A DNA stretch of 64,000 nt, from contig NZ_CP014862.1 in assembly GCF_002214585.1 (NCBI RefSeq), positions 496,001 through 560,000 on the forward strand, in the 5' to 3' direction. This DNA comes from Thermococcus profundus (lineage in GTDB: Archaea; Methanobacteriota_B; Thermococci; Thermococcales; Thermococcaceae). Positions 60,003 to 64,000 of this stretch are shown here, one piece after another. The notes below the pieces were generated by a model. That model was not told the origin of the DNA and did not search any database. It was given only the letters and a program-made list of their open reading frames with translations. How positions within the stretch are numbered: the first letter of the stretch is position 1; each line of letters begins with the position of its first letter. The position numbers and the translations under genes were made by a program.

Positions 60003-61325
60003 TCACTCCGCAAAAGTCAGGATCCTGAGGTCTATGGGCCTTCTGACGACGTTGGCTTTCCTGGCGCCAACGAGATAGCGGACGTTGTTCTCGCTGACTA
60101 TGTCGATGAGCCTCTGGGTTATTATGCCGTTGAATACGATCGCGTAGACGTTCTCCCTGCTGGATATTGTGCTGAGAAGATCCCTGACTGGTATCTCCGC
60201 AATCACGTTCATGTTCTCATCAAGGAGAACCGCGGTTCCCTCCTTCTTGACGCGCTCTATGAACTTCTCGAACCTCTGGAGCTCCGAGCCCTTGGGCTGC
60301 TGGATGGGTCTGATGATCCTGGCTTCCTCCCTCTCCCTGGGTTTGTGCTCAACTTCCTGCCTCTGCTGGGGGACTTTCCTCTGCTCTTCTGCGTGGACTT
60401 TTCCTGATGTCGTAACAACGGCTTTGATCTCCTTGGTCTGAGCGCTCTTCTCCTTCTCCTTCAGGATGTCGTAGAAGTTCTTGCCCCTGTGGAACATCTC
60501 TGTTATCACCTGCTCCGCTGGAATCTTGCTTCTGAGGGCCTTAACAAGCTCCTTCTTGGTGAGCTCCTCGACCTCTTTGCCTTCGGGCGCCCTCGCCACG
60601 TAATCAACGTCGGCAACCTGGAGTAACTCTTTGAGTATGAGTTCTCCGCCGCGGTCGCCGTCGGTGAAGGCGGTAACGATCCTCTCCTTGCTGAGCTTGA
60701 TTATCGTCTCGGGAATCGATGTCCCCTCGACTGCTATTGCGTTCTTTATGCCGTGCTTGAGAAGGTTCAGCACATCTGCCCTACCCTCGACGACGATTAT
60801 TGAGTCGGAGAACGGTACGTGGGGCCCTGCTGGAAGCTTCTCCGGGCCGTACTCAATGAGCTCCTTCGCCCTTACCGCCTTTTTGACCTCCTCTGTGAGC
60901 TCCTGGGTCTCAGGGATCTCCTCCTCCATGAGGGTCTCGAGTATCTCCTTGGCCCTCTCTATGATGTACTTCCTCTTGGTTGCCCTGACGTCCTCTATGC
61001 GGAGAACCTTGATGTGCGCCTCGGCAGGCCCAACGCGGTCGATGGTTTCTAAAGCTGCCGCTAGGATGGCCGTTTCAACCCTATCTAGACTTGAGGGAAC
61101 GGTTATGGTCCCGTAGGTTTTTCCAGCCTTTGTGTGAACTTCAACCCTTATCCTTCCAATCCTTCCAGTTTTCTGGAGCTCCCTCAGGTCGAGATCGTCC
61201 CCGAGAAGCCCCTCGGTTTGACCAAAAATAGCGCCAACAACATCGGGTCTTTCAACAACGCCGTTCGCCTCAAACTCGGCGTATATTATGTATTTGGTCG
61301 TTCCAAACTCGTCCTTGGCTGACAT
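60003..61325 (-). CDS. dnaG: DnaG-like primase (archaeal)
   Basis: A 440-residue archaeal DnaG. The Toprim core shows IVVEGRADVLNLLKHGIKNA and FTDGDRGGELILKEL near residues 175-240. The N-terminal region FGTTKYIIYAEFEANG is conserved among archaeal DnaGs, as are QTEGLLGDDLDLRELQKTGR and the C-terminal RYLVGARKANVVRRP. In archaea it associates with the exosome and can act in RNA degradation. ATG 61325 follows AGGTGATAAC. A longer start at 61400 also has an excellent site (GGAGGGG) and overlaps the upstream stop, adding 25 basic residues; both may be used. Confidence 0.85.
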   Translation of the reverse strand: MSAKDEFGTTKYIIYAEFEANGVVERPDVVGAIFGQTEGLLGDDLDLRELQKTGRIGRIRVEVHTKAGKTYGTITVPSSLDRVETAILAAALETIDRVGPAEAHIKVLRIEDVRATKRKYIIERAKEILETLMEEEIPETQELTEEVKKAVRAKELIEYGPEKLPAGPHVPFSDSIIVVEGRADVLNLLKHGIKNAIAVEGTSIPETIIKLSKERIVTAFTDGDRGGELILKELLQVADVDYVARAPEGKEVEELTKKELVKALRSKIPAEQVITEMFHRGKNFYDILKEKEKSAQTKEIKAVVTTSGKVHAEEQRKVPQQRQEVEHKPREREEARIIRPIQQPKGSELQRFEKFIERVKKEGTAVLLDENMNVIAEIPVRDLLSTISSRENVYAIVFNGIITQRLIDIVSENNVRYLVGARKANVVRRPIDLRILTFAE

Positions 61326-61396
61326 GTTATCACCTCTTACCTTTTCTGCCTTCCTCTTTTCGGACAAAATCTGGTGGAGGACGTGCTTCTTCCTCT

Positions 61397-61789
61397 TCAT
61401 TGAAACCCCTCCAGTTGGGGGCCAGAAACGGAGACGTAAAGGCTGTAAAGGTCTTCCACACCCTTTATGTCCTTCTTGACGATCTTTCTGAGTTCCTTCC
61501 TCGTCTCTGCGTCCACCCTGCAGGGATACCCCTCAAGGTAGGAAAGGAGTTTTTTCGCAAGCTCTTCCCCTTTCCTGTCGAAGTCTGTAAGGATCATGAC
61601 GTTCTTGTAATGTGATGCGATGAGAGCTATTTCAGCGAGCGGTAAGCGTGACAGCCTTATTACCTCCGCTCTGACCCCCAGATTCCTCAGAGCCACCTCG
61701 TCTCGCGGGCCCTCAACTACGATGGCCCCCTCAAACTCTCGCAGTTTATCTATAAGCTCCAGGAACCTTTTATAGTTTTCGGGGTACAT
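61397..61789 (-). CDS. Toprim domain protein (130 aa)
   Basis: A 130-residue single Toprim domain: GAIVVEGPRDEVALRNLG (acidic VEG motif) and MILTDFDRKGEELAKKL (DxD motif). These resemble UPF0292 proteins and the catalytic core of primases and M5-type nucleases such as RNase M5. The substrate is not established. Its stop overlaps the ATG at 61400 (ATGA), coupling it to the dnaG region. Upstream is a 62-nt gap to the radical SAM gene stop. Confidence 0.87.
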   Translation of the reverse strand: MYPENYKRFLELIDKLREFEGAIVVEGPRDEVALRNLGVRAEVIRLSRLPLAEIALIASHYKNVMILTDFDRKGEELAKKLLSYLEGYPCRVDAETRKELRKIVKKDIKGVEDLYSLYVSVSGPQLEGFQ

Positions 61790-61851
61790 GCACCGTCGCT
61801 TGAATGACGGCCGATTGCAGTTATAAGCTTATTGGGTGCTTTTTAGTACAC

Positions 61852-63126
61852 TCAGCAGACCTCTCTAACCCTTCCGTGGTAGGCCATGGGTTCCTCGTAG
61901 AACTCTTCGATGAGTCTCTGGAGCTTCCTTGAGAGTTCCATCTGGTTGCTCCACGAGCCCTCTATTTTCCCCTTGGCAGCCATCCTCCCCAGGAACTTTT
62001 TCATCTTCTCACTCAGCGGCGAGGGCTTGCAGCGCGACCACGGCGTTCCGGGCAGGGGCATGAAGTAGTGGGCGCGGACCTTTCCGCCCTTCGCCATTAT
62101 CCATCTCATAAGTTCGATGCTCTTCCTCTGACTCTCCTCCGTCTCGTTGGGAAGGCCGACTATGAAGTCAACGACCGGCTCGAAGCTGTACTCCAGCATG
62201 TACTCCACTGCCCTCTGGACGTGTTCGACCTTGTGAATCCTGTGCATTGCTTTCAGCATCGCATCGTCGCCGCTCTGGGCACCTATGGCCAACCTCCTGT
62301 TGTCAGCGTAGTCTATTAAGAGTTCGAGCGTCTCAGGCAGGACGAACTCGGGTCTTACCTCGCTAGGGAAGGTGCCGTAGAACAGCCTCCTGCCTTCTTT
62401 CCTCAGCGGTTGGAGGGCTTTGAGAAGGGCCTCAAGCTTGTTGAGCTTCAGTATGGCCCCGGGGCTTCCGTAGGCGAAGGCGTTCGGTGTTATGTAGCGC
62501 ATGTCCTTCATCCTGCGCGAGTACTTCACGATTTGATCTATCGGTCTGTGCCTCATTCGGAGGCCCTTAATGTATGGAGTTTGACAGTAGTAGCAACCGA
62601 AGGGACAGCCCCGGGTTATCTCTATTGGAGAGATCAGGCGAACGCTCTCTGGGTAAGGTGGAAAGCGCCAGAAGTCCTCCACTTTAGCAAAGCCCGTAAA
62701 TGTGAACTCGCCGTTCAGGTAGAACGCGAGTCCTCTGATGCTGACTAGCTCCTTCGTTATTCTGTAGCCTGTCCTCTTCAGGGTCGTGAGAAGCTGATAG
62801 AGAACCTCCTCGCCCTCGCCGATAACCGCGATATCAAACCCGAGCTGGTTGAGGGTGTGCCTAGGCATCGCTATCGCGTGGTAGCCGCCTGCAACGAGGA
62901 GCGCTCCGGTTTCTTTTAGGAGTTTGACTTCTTCCCTCAGCGAACCCCATATCTCCTCAGTGAAAAAGGAGTACAGAACGACTTTTGGCTTGGCGTTCAG
63001 GATTTCGCGGAAGTCTTTGGTTATCAAAAGCTCGCTTAAATCGAACCCCTGGCTCTCCAGGGCTCCTAGGAGATGGACGAAAGCGTTGTGGTTTCTCTTT
63101 GTCATTCTGACGGCTATTTCCGGCAT
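61852..63126 (-). CDS. B12-binding/radical SAM protein
   Basis: A 424-residue radical SAM protein with an N-terminal cobalamin-like Rossmann region (VVLYSFFTEEIWGSLREEVK, VAGGYHAIAMP) and the cluster motif CPFGCYYC near residue 185. GLPNETEESQRKSIEL and PLPGTPW follow. It resembles the MJ1487-like B12/radical SAM subgroup. The reaction is unknown. ATG 63126 has TATA TTTTAAG centred 26 nt upstream (63149-63155), so it is probably leaderless; the longer TTG start is rejected. Confidence 0.82.
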   Translation of the reverse strand: MPEIAVRMTKRNHNAFVHLLGALESQGFDLSELLITKDFREILNAKPKVVLYSFFTEEIWGSLREEVKLLKETGALLVAGGYHAIAMPRHTLNQLGFDIAVIGEGEEVLYQLLTTLKRTGYRITKELVSIRGLAFYLNGEFTFTGFAKVEDFWRFPPYPESVRLISPIEITRGCPFGCYYCQTPYIKGLRMRHRPIDQIVKYSRRMKDMRYITPNAFAYGSPGAILKLNKLEALLKALQPLRKEGRRLFYGTFPSEVRPEFVLPETLELLIDYADNRRLAIGAQSGDDAMLKAMHRIHKVEHVQRAVEYMLEYSFEPVVDFIVGLPNETEESQRKSIELMRWIMAKGGKVRAHYFMPLPGTPWSRCKPSPLSEKMKKFLGRMAAKGKIEGSWSNQMELSRKLQRLIEEFYEEPMAYHGRVREVC

Positions 63127-63212
63127 GGTTTGTGGGAGAAACAAGTTGCTTAAAACGATAACGGTACAAGAACGGGAACTTGGAAAGGAATGAAAAAAGG
63201 ACCAGAGGGCCT

Positions 63213-63416
63213 TCAGGTCCTGATGGCGAGCTTGATGTCCTCGGCCTTGACGGTCTTCCTGCCAGCGTGCCTGGCGAACTCAGCGGCCTTCCTGGCGACC
63301 TCAATAGCGTACTCCTCAAGGTGCTCGGCGAGAACCTTGGCGGCCTCCTCGCTGACCCTCTCGGCGCCAGCCTTCCTTATCAACCTGTCGATTGGAGCAA
63401 TCGGCAACTCAGCCAT
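63213..63416 (-). CDS. Archaeal histone
   Basis: A 67-residue histone fold protein, [20 protein letters not shown], with the paired helices [20 protein letters not shown] and the DNA-binding [16 protein letters not shown] tail. It forms dimers that wrap DNA. ATG 63416 follows GGAGGTGTGGGAA. It resembles HTk-type proteins; Thermococcales usually have two. Alone in its transcript. Confidence 0.96.
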   Translation of the reverse strand: MAELPIAPIDRLIRKAGAERVSEEAAKVLAEHLEEYAIEVARKAAEFARHAGRKTVKAEDIKLAIRT

Positions 63417-63429
63417 TTCCCACACCTCC

Positions 63430-63739
63430 GTAAAGGGATTTTCAGTATCCTTTTAGCTACAGAAACTATATAAAGGTTTCGGTGGATCGGGGGGTTCAGG
63501 GGGGTTCTATCAAACATCGGCCCGAGTGGGTGGGGGATGACAATAAAAAACCGGGATGTCTGGACGGTCCACTAAAAAAACGTGAAATGGGTGGAGTAAC
63601 GAACTCTCTTTAGCTCGCCCCAATCGGCATTTAAAGCTTGTAGCGCCTTTAGTATGACACCACCTATGTGGGGGTTGAACCCCTAGTTCGCAATCGACTC
63701 TGAACATCGGATCTGGCAGGGAGTTTTCTTTCATGGTTA
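63430..63739. other. Intergenic region between histone gene and element C; weak ORF
   Basis: About 310 nt with no clear gene. The minus-strand frame 63510-63734 encodes 74 residues containing GVQPPHRWCHTKGATSFKCR and LLHPFHVFLVD, but no ribosome binding site is evident at the start. I cannot decide whether it is coding, a structured RNA, or chance. A GTGGGGGTTGAACCCC palindrome-like segment lies near 63667-63682. TATATAAAGG at 63468-63477 is probably part of the histone promoter region. Confidence 0.25.
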
Positions 63740-64000
63740 AGAAAGCGGTGCTGAAACTTTGCCCAGCAAAGTTTCATCAAAGTTCGCGGTTCTTGTTAGA
63801 GTGTTGCTTTTGGGAGGATTTTCTTTAGAAACTTGTTTTCTCGCCGTGAATTCCAATTCTTAGGGGCTTGTTGTCTGTGAGTTTGCTTTTTAATAGACGC
63901 CCGAAGGGCGTTATACTGTGAGTAAACCCCGTTAAAACTGCCAATTTGTGATGAGAATCACTGGAACCCAGCAGTTTAAAAAGAACATTCACTCTTTGAT
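63740..64000. repeat. Non-coding element C (runs past the window end)
   Basis: The third copy of the element family, at least 261 nt and cut by the window end. Hairpin AAACTTTGC-CCA-GCAAAGTTT (63754-63774) continues into GCAAAGTTTCATCAAAG, identical over 17 nt to element A. GTTCGCGG...TTAGAGTGTTGC resembles element B at 50680-50713. TTTTGGGAGGA...AAACTTGTTTT resembles TTTTAGGAGGA...AAACCTTGTTTT in B near 50255-50292. A hairpin ACGCCC-GAA-GGGCGT lies at 63897-63911. No tRNA is visible immediately upstream. Confidence 0.6.

Overview
The window is chromosome of a hyperthermophilic euryarchaeon of the order Thermococcales, very probably a Thermococcus. The evidence is a split archaeal RNA polymerase (rpoH-rpoB-rpoA1-rpoA2), a tungsten aldehyde:ferredoxin oxidoreductase of exactly 605 residues with its MoaD and radical SAM partners, a GTP-type PEP carboxykinase next to maltodextrin phosphorylase, an archaeal histone, DnaG/Toprim proteins, GGTGA-type ribosome binding sites, TATA/BRE promoters, and a 30-bp CRISPR repeat ending ATTGAAAC. 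Genes are tightly packed, often overlapping at ATGA, and GTG and TTG starts are used.

Layout. 1-2456: end of a ribosomal/RNA polymerase operon (rpoN, tRNA-Pro, rpoK, a degenerate enolase, rpsB, tRNA-Leu, rpl40e). 2542-4484: PadR regulator, FUN14-like membrane protein, a metallophosphoesterase that has lost its metal ligands, and a divergent tRNA-Gly/tRNA-Arg pair. 4485-5002: non-coding element A. 5003-9127: flavin disulfide oxidoreductase, MTA phosphorylase, helical-repeat protein and two small proteins. 9398-12648: SRP54, stand-alone RAM domain, YkgJ protein, PRTase-type regulator. 12632-15611: Lrp regulator, tRNA-Arg, MoeA, Vps4-like AAA ATPase. 15726-22067: SerRS, nucleotidyltransferase, SecB-like protein, Sua5, TPR protein, asparagine synthetase. 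22169-26247: GPN GTPase, MinD, PIN-ATPase-KH protein, Maf. 26248-27627: CRISPR leader and a 14-repeat array with no cas genes in the window. 27686-30302: PHP protein and the methylmalonyl-CoA mutase accessory set. 30513-40766: DUF835 protein, tRNA-Gly, RNA polymerase operon continuing into L30e, NusA, S12 and S7. 40862-44735: small and unknown genes, a phosphodiesterase and an Nre repair protein. 44881-48179: tungsten AOR operon. 48236-50033: four tRNAs around a DEAD-box helicase. 50034-50742: element B. 50743-58177: thymidylate kinase, inactive phosphohexomutase homologue, PEPCK, phosphorylase, NSS transporter. 58236-63416: GluRS, DnaG, Toprim protein, radical SAM protein, histone. 63430-64000: intergenic region ending in element C.

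Most striking are three intergenic tracts (elements A, B, C) that share short modules and small GC hairpins whose stems vary in a compensatory way. Two of them begin directly at the 3' end of a tRNA gene. They look like one undescribed dispersed non-coding element family. A second theme is retained but apparently catalytically dead enzyme homologues: an enolase, a calcineurin-like phosphoesterase and a phosphohexomutase. The central-carbon cluster at 51-57 kb carries two near-perfect matches to the Thermococcales glycolytic motif recognised by Tgr/TrmBL1. Several genes have starts that differ from the longest ORF; asparagine synthetase is the clearest, because its GTG start puts the catalytic cysteine at position 2. 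Two small proteins with strong ribosome binding sites (36 and 41 residues) are easily missed.
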